DNA of 64,000 bases from Seminavis robusta (taxonomy: Eukaryota > Bacillariophyta > Bacillariophyceae > Naviculales > Naviculaceae). Of the stretch, positions 10,707-22,366 are shown piece by piece. The stretch lies in contig CAICTM010000230.1 of the NCBI GenBank assembly GCA_903772945.1, forward strand, positions 24,370-88,369, in the 5' to 3' direction. The notes below the pieces were generated by a model. The model saw nothing but the letters and a program-made list of their open reading frames with translations, was not told the origin of the DNA and ran no database searches. Numbering within the stretch: position 1 is the first letter of the stretch; every line of letters begins with the position of its first letter. The position numbers were made by a program, and so were the translations under genes.

Positions 10707-13150
10707 ATGCCGACCAAGCGACGGAACCGTGGCAACAATGCAGGTAAAACTACCCCTCAACCTCCCATTGTCGCTGCCAGACCCATCATTAGTGATGGTC
10801 GTCGTCCTCCCGTGTTGGTAGATATCCCCTTGGTTCCGGTCGAACAGATCGATCCTCAAGCGGCTGCTCGGATTGTCAAGTCAACCCCCGTGGATCCATC
10901 GACCCAAATTGTACGCCATTTGGCAATCTTTCGAATCCTGATCTTTCTCATGTTGGTATATGTAAGTTTTTGTTTTTGTTCAATGAGAATATGGACGGAG
11001 CGTGTGCACTAACTAATACCCTCTTCTATTTATCTTTTTGGATAACCATTCAATAGACCTACGTGAGATACTTACCGCATACCGAAGTGAATCGACACAT
11101 TGTGGATGCCTGGTTTACATACGATCAATTCTTTTTCTTTGACTGGGCACCCAAACAGGGAGATCCCTGGGGTAGATTTTATTCCTTGACCATCCTGACG
11201 TGTGCCGTCTTTTTTGGAATGCTCAGTGTCATGGGGGGAGTCAACGGGATGCCCCACAGTTTCCGCTTTTCGGGATCCGTCTTTCTCGGTTGCTTTGCCT
11301 TTCGGTTCTTTACATTTGCCAGTCACTTTCAGGATCGACACTATCTGCTATTCTTGTTGGGAGTCATTTCGGTAGTGGCAGGTGGAGGTGGCTTTTTTCT
11401 CATTTTTACCGAAGTGGAACCCCAAATGACACCACAGTTGCAACAAAGTCAACGATACCGACGAAGGATCCTCATTCAATCCAGTGAATGGGGTGCCATC
11501 ACATTGAGACTCCAGTTTGCAGTTGTCTTTTTCTATTCCTCACTCTGGAAGCTACACAGTGATTACCTGCAAGGACACATTTTGAGAGGACATTTGGTGG
11601 GATTTGATTTTGAAGGAGGCACTACACGACAACCCGGGCTTTGGACCGTCTTGGAGGCGATCTTTGGACCTCAATTGTTTCAGTGCATGGGTATTGGCGG
11701 ATTTTTGATGGACTTTGGCATGTTCCTGGCATTGGTCTTTCGACGTCCTTCCGTGGAGACGGTGAGATCCTTTTCCGCCTGGACATTTCTTTTCCACGTG
11801 ACAGTGGCGTTCTCTGTGGGACACAGGCTTGGATACTCCTTCTCCGTCATGTGCCTGGCGGGGATACTCATGTTTTATCCGATTGGTGGAGGTACCAAGG
11901 TCGATAGCAGTGATGATGATAGCGAGCGGATCCACAGCCCGGCAAGTAGCAAGTCTCAATCTGCCATCAAGCAACGGATTCGAAGTCGTCGGCAGCACTC
12001 GGTAGAAGCCAATCTGGTCGATTGGGTGCACCGATATGCTACAGATAGTGTGGAAGCACGGGCTACTCGACCCCAACAACTGTTCACTCTAGCCTGGTTG
12101 GTAGTACAAATCTTGATTCCACTCCGAATGCCCTTTGTGTCAGGTGGAAACTTCCCATTCAATGCCAAAGGGTATCGCTTCTCGTGGACCATGATGATGC
12201 ACAGCCGCCAAACTTCAATCCTACATGTTGGAAGGTACAATCCTCCTCCCAATTCAGGAATCCAGCCGTCGGATCGGATAGTTCCATTGCAGATGTTCTA
12301 TCTGATTCCAGAATGCAACGGGCACTCTTTACAAAGGAAGGACTACATGCCTGATAGGGCTGTCTCGGCTGAAGACCCCAGAACTCTTCCGATGAAGTCT
12401 ATCTTGACGGAACCACAATACACGTTCATTACATTCTATCCTCGCTACATTGTGCGTGTTGGTGGCGGGATGAGCTTGGTGTTGCATCAGATTAAACCAG
12501 AATCATGCGACGGAGCCCATGTGGCCGTGTCGGGCGTCCATTTCGCCAAGCTAAATGGCAAAGGCGCCTTTTGCAGAATGATGGATCCAACCGTCAACTT
12601 GGCACTCAGCGAAATCACGCGGTATCACAGAAATCTGTGGGAACAATTGTGGGGAGTTATTTTTGACGTGGCAACTCCTGACTATGAGATTATGTTTCCA
12701 TCAGGGATCGGATCAATGAATTCAAAGATTGAGAAGCACAGAGCTAGCGTCGAGAAGAGATCAAAAGGGGCCAAACGAATTGAATTCGTAGCCGATCGAT
12801 CAGCTTGCCTTGCATCTCGCCCACTTGCCCTGTGGCCCAATGGGTATCCACTAGCAGTGATGCCATTGGAGGCGCCCGACAAGGCTAGACTATTCATAAC
12901 TTCACGAGAGAACACGATCAACACGGATGATGCGGGAGAAACCAACGTCACCATTACAGCTGGTAATCAATGGGACATCCTCGACGAACCAAAGACTACG
13001 GCCCTCAAGATGAAGCGACCTCATCCTTTGACGGCCATCTCTGTTGAGGTTGGCATGGTGCTGAACGGAGGTGGTCGAAAGCCTGGAGATCCACGTTGTG
13101 GTGAAACCACGGAAGAGGACGTTCTGTTTGCCCTGATATTCATGTCCTGA
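10707..13150 (+). CDS. Vitamin-K-dependent gamma-carboxylase / HTTM-like membrane protein, paralogue 2
   Basis: Exons 10707-10961 and 11057-13150 give about 782 aa. The intron (GTAAGT...CAATAG) is phase 0 and falls right after LVY, exactly as in paralogue 1 at 1730-4227. Shared landmarks are FTYDQF, the GGxxGxPxSF segment, SEWGAI, a FSSLWK-like helix, GYRFSWTMMMHSR near residue 458, LNGKGxxCR, DPTVNLA, ADRxACLxxRPxxLWPxGxP and a C-terminal TTEEDxLxALxxM. These support the same membrane topology and fold. A Ser/Asp-rich loop sits in the middle (about 11910-11960). Reaction and substrate are unknown; the family is known for carboxylating glutamate in secretory proteins, but conservation of catalytic residues was not checked by alignment. 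Confidence 0.82.
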
Positions 13151-14421
13151 TCCGTTGCGTCAATGAGATTGGCTTGGAGCCATGCTGAATTATGCAACTT
13201 GGATTCAAACGCATTCCCCATCCTAGATAGACAGCTTAGTTAGTTGTAGTCAGCAAGATTGAATTAGTGGCCGGGGTGCTGTGGCTATAGCTTGCAGACC
13301 TGTCGACAGCGAAGGCTGGTTTGCTTGCAGTTATCGTACAGTAGCGGTGAGCGTGTTGAAGTTCCAAGGGGGGCACATGCAGTCCATTGCTTGCACTTGT
13401 GAACAAACCTGTACCGTACCAGGTACCTGGTACTACCAGTACCTAGCTAGACTAGTCCAACGATTTGGTGCACGTGACCTACCCTTGCCTCCTTTCAAGG
13501 GTTTGTGCCCGCACATCACCTTACAACTGTGGCACTCAGCAAGCTACTGGAGCTGCTACTCGTACCAGGTACCAATAGCTAGCTAGCTAGCAAGAAGGCA
13601 GCCTGCACCCTGAAGTCTTTCGTATCAAGTTTCATGGCTGCCAGACTCCAGATACTGCAACAACCAACTGCCGTGCCACAAATAATATCCATCCTAAAGC
13701 TTCAACTGCAATCTACATCTTGATGGTAGTGGTGGAAGGCAGGGCCATTGCCCAATAGTCAGCGAAACCTTCTGTTTAACCCACTGGACCTAATACCGTG
13801 GATCCGTGCAATTCAGAACCGTGAAGCTCTCATCTTATTGGCCTGATCACTTCTTGCTTCTGCCCGCCATCCAACCACATGATTTGCCGTTCGTCGTTGT
13901 CGGCGAGGAGCATCGTCTCCGGACCTCACTGTAGTTGGAGCGAGAGATCTTTCTAACTCAAAAGTCCAAACAGCTCCGAGAGGGCCATTCCAAAGGGGTC
14001 AGAGACACAGACGAGGAAGCGAACAACACCTGGACAGCATCACGAGAGGGCAGTATGCAGGAACCAGTGAAGTCCACTTGGTACCGTAAAGTAGTTGTCA
14101 CTGTCTCTTTGTGGCATGGTTGCTTCCGCACTCCGAAAAAATGTTCCTGATTGGTTGAACAAAGAACAAAGAGTGCAACTTCAATTTTCTGACACTTGCA
14201 GTTCCAAAGCCGATTAGATTGGTTGCGCTCTTGTTCACTGTAGAAATGGCACCAGCTCTGGTTTATTCTTGACTCACTCGGAAGTTCCCCACATTACGCC
14301 CGACGCCGTTTCATTACGTCACACAACTTTCCCAGCCTCGCCACACTGCTCACAATTCAAGAGAAGAAATCAAAAGGAGAAATTCACCACACTGACTACC
14401 TTGCAACACCCAACCTTTCAA
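13151..14421. other. Intergenic region and leader of the NTF2-like gene
   Basis: Nothing protein-like. A dense patch of ACCGGT/GGTACC/CTAGCTAG palindromes lies at 13420-13590. The frame of the next gene is open back to 14269, but the upstream part looks like an untranslated leader. Confidence 0.5.
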
Positions 14422-15054
14422 ATGGTGAGTCCTTCCTTCCCCAAGATGCTAGGGCGCTCGATCAGCCCCAAGAGCAGCTCCAATAACCGCCCCAAGTCCT
14501 CCCCAAAGAAGCCGCAACGCAGAAGACTCCAGATCAACTTGAAGGTTTTTCATATTTCCACTGCAGGGACCGAGCCCAAAGTGAAGTCAAGAGGAGCACT
14601 GCTCGTGAACATTGACCGTGCCCAAACAGTTCGAAAGTATTGGAGTCTGTTCAACTCCCACGACCTTGAGGGGTGTGCAGAGTTCCTGACAAACGACTGT
14701 GAAGTTGTTTTGGAAGACGACTGCGAACTCCCGTGGCACGAGATGAAAATCGAGTTTGAGGGCCTCTTTCAATCCTTTCCTGACATTCGGTTCCCTTATC
14801 AAAAGCTTGAAGTCAAGGACAATGGCATGATCATTATTCAAGAAATGGTTGCCTCTGGAACCCATACGGGCAAACCGTTCGCCTGCTTTGCTTGTGAATC
14901 GATTCAAGCTTCTGGCAAGAGCGTCCAAAACGATCCTGAGTCAATCACTTTCCACTTTCGAGATGACAAGATTTGCAAGATCGTTGGAAAAGGAGAGGGA
15001 GCTATTGGACCCGCAGGTATCTATACACAGATCGGCGGCTTCCCTCTGGTATAG
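14422..15054 (+). CDS. NTF2/SnoaL-like domain protein
   Basis: Single exon, about 210 aa. A basic, Ser/Lys/Pro-rich N-terminal 45 residues precede a cone-shaped-fold signature of the SnoaL/NTF2-like superfamily: VRKYWSLFNSHDLEG helix, FLTNDCEVVL strand, GLFQSFPDIRFPYQ, MIIIQEMVASGTHTGKPF strand pair, and ITFHFRDDKICKI near the end. The superfamily includes polyketide cyclases, ketosteroid isomerases and non-catalytic binding proteins, so no reaction can be assigned. The ATG at 14422 was preferred over 14269 because residues before it lack protein character. It is followed immediately by a splice-donor-like GTGAGT, so an alternative start exon cannot be excluded. Confidence 0.65.
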   Translation: MVSPSFPKMLGRSISPKSSSNNRPKSSPKKPQRRRLQINLKVFHISTAGTEPKVKSRGALLVNIDRAQTVRKYWSLFNSHDLEGCAEFLTNDCEVVLEDDCELPWHEMKIEFEGLFQSFPDIRFPYQKLEVKDNGMIIIQEMVASGTHTGKPFACFACESIQASGKSVQNDPESITFHFRDDKICKIVGKGEGAIGPAGIYTQIGGFPLV

Positions 15055-15261
15055 CGGCTACGGCTCTCCTACATACATAGATACATTCTTTAGATCTTCG
15101 CTAGCTAGCCACAATTGAATAATTAACTATATTCTCTTACACTACAGGGTTGATCTCGAGGAGTCCGAGAATGTCTTCATAGTTGTTGAAAGCACTTGCC
15201 GACCGAGCAACTTCAGAGCCTAGAGTGGCACAGGAATCGACCCATAGACTCGCTCTCACGG

Positions 15262-17658
15262 TCACGAAGGCTCCAACAGAGTCAACACTGCGGATGCACT
15301 CGTCGCCATCAAAAGAAGCGTCCAGTACAATCGTCCTGCTCCACTTGTCGGTACCGGTATCACTTCGTCCACTTCGTCTGGAGGGCTCGTCGAAGCTACC
15401 GGTACCGTGGGTGCAGGTGAGACGACGGGTCTTGCACTCTTGTGACCATAGACCACCAACTTCCAAGAAAGAAGTAAGCGACTTGAAGATTGAAGTAGTC
15501 TGGAAGACCTTAAGCCACCCCCGCAGGAACAGCAAGCGGCTCCAATGTCAATATCTTCATACACCATGTCCCAGATTGGCGGTGCTACCTGACTCTCGTC
15601 TCGGCAGTCGGTAACGCGCGCAAAATCGTTGCACGTCAATCTCTCCTCCTTTACATTCCAATATCGGAATTCCCATTTCCGATCCACGCAAACTTCAGTG
15701 CGTTCTGAGCTTTCGCTGGTACTGTCGCTAATCTGAAGCATCCAATCCCCTTCTACTAATTCGCCCCAAAACTGCACGGTTCCCAATGACCACCAGTCGT
15801 CATCGGGTGAAGAGTGCGAAGACGGGCCACTGCGACTGAGGTGCGACTTAGTCCCAGATGGAGAAGTAAGGGAAACCTTGAGGCCACCTCGATGTGCATG
15901 AGTCATGTTGAGAAAGACGACAACACTTTCTGCCTTCACGTAGCCTGGGGTTGTGATGTTTATGCTGGAAGACAACGCATTCTCGTCGACTGATACTTCT
16001 TTGTCGATATCACCAGATAACTCAGAGAGTTGCAACTGCATTCCCAGGCGCTTCCATGACCTTGAGGCGAGAACTGCGGCTTGTGCATCGATCAGTCCAA
16101 ACCCTGTGAACTCCCAATTAGACAATATCGAGGAAAGGTACAAGTATGCTCAAACGACTGACACGAAAGAACTCACCATATTTTTCAGAGTGCTTCAAGC
16201 CTGCTGCATTTGTCATCCATGATGAGTCGTCCAGGTAAACCTGGCGAGAAGTGGAAGCGACGATTCCGTGAACGTCCCTCCATGAGAGATCTGGGTTCAC
16301 CTGAATTCATTCACACTAGGATGAGACGAGCTACAAGCCAGCTGCGAGTCATTTTCCAGCGAGAAATCCAAAGTGCTCACCTGCATCATCAGCGCAATGA
16401 CTCCAGAAACCACCGCAGCCGCGAACGACGACCCTACTCCGGCGTCATGCTGCGGGGAGAAGGGAGAGAGACAGTTAGTGATTCTAGGCTGCGAGTGAGT
16501 GAATATGAGTACGCCGTTGTCGATTTCTCTTACGCAACCTCCACCAGGCTTCGCCACAACATTGTTCGCAATGTTTTTGGTGTCACCACCAGGTGCGCTC
16601 CTGAGTGTTGAAAGGGGTGAAAGCACTGATTGAGTGAGCCCACGAAGGCACCTTGGTTTGAAAATACAAGCCCGTGCTTACACAAAGACACCTGGACCTC
16701 TTGAACTATAGTCGGAATGCCTTCCATCCTTCCCCACCGCCCCCACATGCAGCACAAAACGACATTGGTACCCTTCAGGTGAAGTCGCACAACTGTCAGT
16801 GGAAACAAAACAGACAGAACGCATCGGTCTCTGCCAAACTCACCCGCCTCGTTTCCGTCGTCGCCTGCTCCAGCCACATACACAATTCCTTTCCCTTGAC
16901 GTCCACGGATGATTGTTGGGATTAGCAGTTTCTCGGGAAAGAATGCTGGTCTCTTTGTGGAGGGGTCCAAAGGTACAAAGCTAATGTCAACTTTGTTAAA
17001 TTTGGTGAGATACACGAATCCGCCATCGCTGCTACCAGAGGGAGGCCTGCACTCAAAGCAAGAAAGACGAGGTGTTAAGCTGTGCTCCGATTTTCACAGG
17101 TACTAAAGCCAGCTTCTCAAGTGCGTACATTACACACGAAGATAGTTCTGACTCGGGAGCAATCCCCACGGAACAGAGATCATTCGCTCCAGCGGCAATT
17201 ATTCTGAGAAGGGTATCAGAGCAAACAACAACATAGAGGGTGAGACGAGAGCAAGCGACTGTAGAGTACCTGGACAATAGACCCACTCACGAAGCCATTG
17301 CGGTTCCCAGTGTTTTGTCTTGCACCTGGTTGCCATCATCACATGAAGTCCTGAACCTGGAAGCAAACTCTGCATTCTGGCTGTCTATCTCCAAGTTGTT
17401 GATCCGAACTGCACGAAATCGATTTCAACAGAAGTTAGAAAGAAGACTCAGTGAAGCCAAGCAAATGTTTTATCCCCTCCACCTACCATGAATGCCAGAG
17501 CCTGTTAATCCATCCCTCCACACAGGTTCTACATTGATCAAGGAATAGGACCAGCTCATGGCATCATACAAAGGGTCTCTCCCTCCATCCACTTCATGGC
17601 ATTTGCTTTCCCAATCAGTAGCGTTCGTGCATGATGACCACTTTCCCTTGCCATGTTG
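15262..17658 (-). other. Module 2: degenerate S8 domain, P domain and hydrophobic tail
   Basis: Begins with the same DPLYxxMxWSYxLINVExVW lead-in as module 1. The Asp position reads INNLEID (Asp replaced by Asn), the His position reads QDKTLGTAMAS (His replaced by Leu), while Ser remains in VGSSFAAAVVSG. VGAVGKDGRHSDYSSRGPGVFV, SAPGGD and NNVVAKPGGGC align closely with module 1. The P domain (HRGGLKVSLTSPSGTKS, WGELVEGDWMLQISD) is intact. A Cys-rich tail and a final hydrophobic stretch (YWTLLLMATSASAVLTLL) end the protein. Confidence 0.75.
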
Positions 17659-20600
17659 CTGTGGACGTGACATCGCTTAGGATGGCATCCAACGATTCGA
17701 AAACACAGTAGAGCAGACAAACACACTTACAGTCCAAAAGTCTTCTCCCAGTGCCGCAGACAGGCAAACAGCATCTCCAGCACAATAGACAAACCCATTT
17801 TCGACGCATTCGTTGCAGTCGTAGCTGAACATTTGAGCCGCATCACAATCAAAGCAGTCGTTCCGACAAACAGGGTTGCATTCACGGTCAAACTCCACCT
17901 CAGAATCGCAAGCTCCTCCCTCGTCAACAAATGCTTCGTTGCACGAGAACTCCGCCAAGCCAGAATCGGGTTCAAAGTCGTGTCCGTAAATCACCAACTT
18001 CCAAGATGTGAGAGAACTTGAAAAACTAGATGCTAGCGCGCCGCCGCCACAAAGACAGCAAGCTTCTGCCATCTTTCTTCCTTCGAAGACAACATCCGAT
18101 ATTTCATCGACCTCGCAATAAGTCTCATCATCAAAGGAGCCACACGACAGAGAGGCATTGTAGCCCTCTCCAGTAGGGTCCACGAAGGTCACCCAGGGAA
18201 GATCCACGCAATCGCTGACCTGTGGGCGGAGGGCACGGAAACGGTCAGCCAAGCCGACACCAACAGTATGCATAATCAAAATCACGCCCTCTACTCACGA
18301 CGCCTGCACGCTGGTCAGAAACTCGCAGAGTCCACGTCCCAACTGGAGACTCCCCGTATGTTCGTAGAGTCATCAGTTTCCACTGAACATCGATAGAGTT
18401 TTCGGGCCGCTTCGACGGTGCCAGGAGAGATTCGGTGCCCTGAGCGGACGTGAGCGTAACCATGAGGTCTCCTCGACTGGGATGGTTGCTTAGGTCAAGA
18501 ACAACGAGGACATGTTCGATGACCATGTTTGTTTCTGCTATCTCAAGCTCCAGCTCAGCGACAGTATCAGGGTCGTCGGGAATCCTCACGTCGAGGACGT
18601 CCGACTCAGCAGAGATCTGTTTCTCTTCTCCCCAATTACGCCATCTTTGTGCAGCGGACACTGCAGAAGTAGCATCGACCAAGCCAAAGCCTTGCGAATA
18701 ATGCTGATTGAGACTAAGTGCAGGACAAAGCTTGAAATGAGCAAGACATTCAACTCACCATATTTGTTACTGTGTGGGAAGCCAGCTCCATTTGTGGTCC
18801 AGTCTGGGTCCTCTGGGTTGATTTGTTGAGATGTCAACGCAAGGATGGCTTGAACATCTCGCCAGCCAAGAATAGGGTTGGCTGCCCATACGGTAGTGTG
18901 AGATAGGTTTCTTTGTCTCCGCTCACTCCCTCTTCCTCCCTCTTCCTTACCTTCCAACATCAACGCAACCACCCCACTGACCCTGTGCAAAATGACAGTG
19001 AGTTTGGGCAACCAAACATGTACGAAATGACACCCAGATCGATCAGTTGGGAGCACTTACACGGGGGCGGAGAAGCTGGTGCCGACAGTGATATCGTGCT
19101 ACGACAGAACAAGCAATACATGAATGATTGTAATTCAGAGAGTCCACCGAGTACAGATTTTTGCTGACGTACACATCCTCCACCGGGCTTTGCAACAATG
19201 TTGTTCCGTATAAATTCGCGATCCCCCCCTTTGCAGGCCACATAGAAACCGCAATCAAACACTTAGTGTCAGCGTCGACCTCGTATGACCCAATCAACGG
19301 GGATCTCCGAGATCGTACCTGGAGCGGTACTGAACATGCCATGACGGAGGCAGGCAAAAAAGGGACAAAGGCTTGAGACGGCAAGCCAAGATCACAGAAG
19401 ACCAACAGTATGAGAGCTTACACAAAGACAGTAGGACCCGAAGTGGAATACGATGCCTTTGGCACAAGGAGGCAACAGTCTGATGTGAGGAGGCTCATCA
19501 CAAGGCGACCGAGCCAAGGTTGATTGAACCATCATCTACCAAAAGAGAAAGACTCACGTGTTTTCCATCCTTTCCCACAGCTCCAACCCCTATAGTTGCT
19601 CGATTGCTGACAAAGCCGTTAAACCCAGAAAACCCCCCGAACCCAAGACCATTCCCAACGGCATACACCACTATTGTCCCCAATCCATGGCGTCCATTCT
19701 CCAACAGTGTTTCGAAGATTTCATCAAACCATTCGGGCACGGTGTGGTATGTACACGACACGTAGGCATGAAGGAACTCTGTGCCTACGGGTACCACGTT
19801 AGGCAAGAGCCAAGAAGAGTTAGCCACTCACATGCCTCCCGAGTGGAACGAGGCAAGAGCTGTTGACCTACATGCTTCGGCGTCATCTTCCCACGAAGCC
19901 AGGCAGTATCTGGCAATCTGGAGCCTACAGCGTCTCGAAAGCTCCCCAGAGAAGTCAGAGCAAACCTTGCAAGGGGAGCCCAAAGCATCTCTGATGAAGG
20001 GGCATTCCTCGTCACGCAACTGTCGACGCCTTACGTCTGGTACCTCTGGAAAGCAAGAATAGGGTCCCCAGCTGTTGCTGATTATCGACACATTGGTATA
20101 GTTGTTGCCAAGGAACAATGTCTCAATCTCCTCCATTTCCAGACCATTGGGCTTTCTGCAAGCCGCGAAGGTCACTCCAGGAGCAATGCCTGTCGCACAG
20201 GCCCCATTCCCTGCACTCCCCCCAATGATGCTGGCACACGCCGTTCCATGGTCATCTTGATCCGATAAAGGCAAAAATTCGTCACACGACGCATCAACAT
20301 CCAACCGGCCACGAAACTCGGGATGGAAAGCATCTGATGAAGCAGCAAGAGTTAGGCTGGTGGCAGATGAATCTGAGCTCCACCCCATCCATTCCTCGTT
20401 CACTTACCAAAACCATCATCAATGACTTTTACCTTGATTTCGAAAACACAACGAGAAAATTGGAAAGGTCAGAGACCAAAGGAACAGGAAAGGGAAGCCG
20501 ACCAAAAAGTTCGCTTACGACAACCCCCCGGCCAGTATAATTTGCGTCCCAAACTTGCTCGACATTGATGAGCTTGTAGCTCCATTCCATGGAACCATAC

Positions 20601-22176
20601 AGCGGATCCTTATTTGAAGTGCATGTGGTGGTGGTCCAATGCTCGGGTCCGGTACAATAGGATGTCTTGTTGAATGTCTCCTCCCAAAACGCCCCATCCA
20701 ATGGCGTTGACAGACACAATGCTTCTGTATCACACCAGAAGCAACCACTTTGAATACACCCCTGGCAGTCGAATCGGAACCGAACGCAGGGATCACAATC
20801 CAAACAACCGTCACATCCCGGTGGTACGGATGATGATGATGATTGGCACGTACTGCTGTCGTCTGTGGAGCACTCGCTGTCTCTATCATAATAATAATCG
20901 CAGGTGTAATTGAGTGCAGGGAACAGTGCCTCGTAGGCTTCCTTGGACGCATTGCGAGTGGATCCATTGGGGAGTAAATTGTCACAAGTGGGGGTCCAGG
21001 AATCGGTCGTTTCATTGCAGCAAGGGTTGAGGAACCAGTCGCAATTCGATGGTACTAGTGTCGAGTTATTGTGTGATGATGATGATGATGTTTCGTTATC
21101 ATGCTGATGATGATCCGTGACAATCAAGAAGCACTCCCATTCTGCCACGGGTGGAATGGATGTGTTGGTAGGATCTTGCAATTCTGCATTGTCGGGACGA
21201 GTTGCTTGGTCCATGGTGATGCGAGCGATAGGGATGGGAGGATCTATATTGGAGTAGGAGGTGGGATCGGTCCAACTGGCCCTGTTGTCTGTACCGAGTT
21301 TCCAGGGAAATGTCTGTATCTTGAAGTGATTGTACCATGTATCCGTGCCTGGATCTAACAAGGATACATTATAGAATCCTGTAAACCAATCTGGACTGGG
21401 TCGCATGGGGACAATGGAAGAGAAGCGATCATGCGCGGGTGACGCAGTGAGGGGGGGAAAGTGATAGAATGTGTCACCCTGACGAGTGTAAAGACCCCAA
21501 GAAGTATATAAGGATGTGCAGCAGTCAAAGTATTCTGGCAGAACAATGTCTTTTGAATCTGCTCGCATTTCCACCAGCAGATCGGACCAGTCAAATTGTT
21601 CCTAAGAAGTAAGTAACAAGCACACACAAACACAAGGAGATGGATCAAGGTTGGTATCATAGGCACGGTAGTAGAGGGCAACGGGGGAAGAAAAAAGTAG
21701 CATGAGGAACAGGCAAAAGCAACGATTGGTTAGAACCGGATCAAATAACATAACCCTCTGTTCTTCGACGCTCTGTCTGCCATGATGCATACACTCGATC
21801 AGTTGGCGTGCTCACTTACTTCGACATACGACTCCAAAGTGTCGTCGGCTGTGGCCCCATCTTGCCACAGAATTCTGTTTGGAGTGTGCGCCCAGACGAG
21901 GGGATTGTTCCAATAGGCAGATCTCAATGGATAGTTTGACGGCATGCGCTCTTGAGTCCATAGATTTCGCATGGTACAGTGATAGTCCAACTTGCGCTCC
22001 GAGTCTCGAGGTTCCTGACCAGGAGTCTGAACCAAGACGCGAAAGGGAGCGTCATCTGCTGCTATTGCAGTTACCACAAAAAGACAAAAGACAAGTAGTA
22101 CAACCGCATGGATTTGCCTGTCGAGTCTCTTTGTATGCCTTGCAGCATCTCCAACCATACTTCTACTGATGATCAT
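15262..22176 (-). CDS. Secreted Spondin_N / double PSI-subtilisin(S8)-P-domain protein with C-terminal anchor
   Basis: Multi-exon model (about 21 exons, about 1,700 aa) on the minus strand: 22176-21820, 21601-20519, 20432-20408, 20333-~19833, 19784-19558, 19456-19422, ~19232-19173, 19100-19061, 18982-18951, 18881-18759, 18690-18299, 18219-17731, 17658-17487, 17408-17291, 17203-17129, 17046-16844, 16772-16682, 16600-16534, 16449-16381, 16300-16177, 16103-15262. A signal peptide is followed by a Spondin_N domain (PSPDWFTGF, WKLGTDNRASW), then PSI-like Cys-rich, S8 protease and P domain, a second PSI-like/S8/P-domain set, and a hydrophobic C-tail (membrane or GPI anchor). Modules 1 and 2 are joined by a phase-0 splice (17731 to 17658), with no start or stop between them, so one polypeptide is favoured. 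Splice phases at ~19833/19784 and around the G7 run near 19224 do not fit and need checking. Confidence 0.75.
18220..20432 (-). other. Module 1: subtilisin-like S8 protease with intact triad, plus P domain
   Basis: Catalytic Asp in VKVIDDGFD (a 25-nt exon joined to the next), His in DQDDHGTACAS, a SNSWG segment at the usual oxyanion-Asn location, and Ser in GTSFSAP (exon 19100-19061). WRDVQAIL and FGLVDA helices precede a P domain with the SRGDLMVTLTSAQGTES and W.L.TYGESPVGTWTLRVSD motifs typical of proprotein convertases. This architecture (kexin/furin-like) is known to cleave secretory proteins; the substrate here is unknown. Confidence 0.8.
20519..21601 (-). other. Exon 2 of the S8 gene: Spondin_N domain and first PSI-like Cys-rich region
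   Basis: This 361-codon exon continues the domain begun in exon 1, where WAHTPNRILWQDGA resembles the start of Spondin_N. Motifs IVPMRPSPDWFTGFYNVSL, W..HFKIQTFPWKLGTDN and PIPIARIT are the hallmarks of Spondin_N, an extracellular matrix-binding fold. An Asn/Ser-rich glycosylatable linker follows, then a PSI-like cluster (CDPCVRF...CQGCIQSGCFWC...C). The exon ends with the sequence that precedes every S8 module in this gene (DPLYGSMEWSYKLINVEQVW). In animals Spondin_N occurs in F-spondins; a fusion to a subtilisin is not one I know. Confidence 0.78.
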
Positions 22177-22366
22177 GCCTATTGTTCTGTACGATGGCGA
22201 TAGGTTAAAGGTTGGGTTGTGTTGGGTCACGTGGTGTCGGGTTGGAATGTTGGAATGAGAAAGAAGTGCGAAAAATTCAATAAGCCAGCGCAAATTTGTT
22301 TGTTTACCCTCTGGAAGACCGCTTCTTCTTGGATCCAGACAGGAACACTAACAAGAAGATCGGAAG
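22177..22366. promoter_or_regulatory. Putative shared promoter of the S8 gene and the HIT gene
   Basis: About 190 bp separate the divergent start codons at 22176 (minus) and 22367 (plus), so both leaders and promoters must fit here or overlap the genes. No specific motif is claimed. Confidence 0.4.

Noticed and set aside
15262-22176. Two or three separate subtilisin genes
   Set aside because: No start codon with signal peptide and no stop codon is found between the modules, and the exon ending at 17731 joins in phase to the one at 17658. A single gene is simpler, though not proven.
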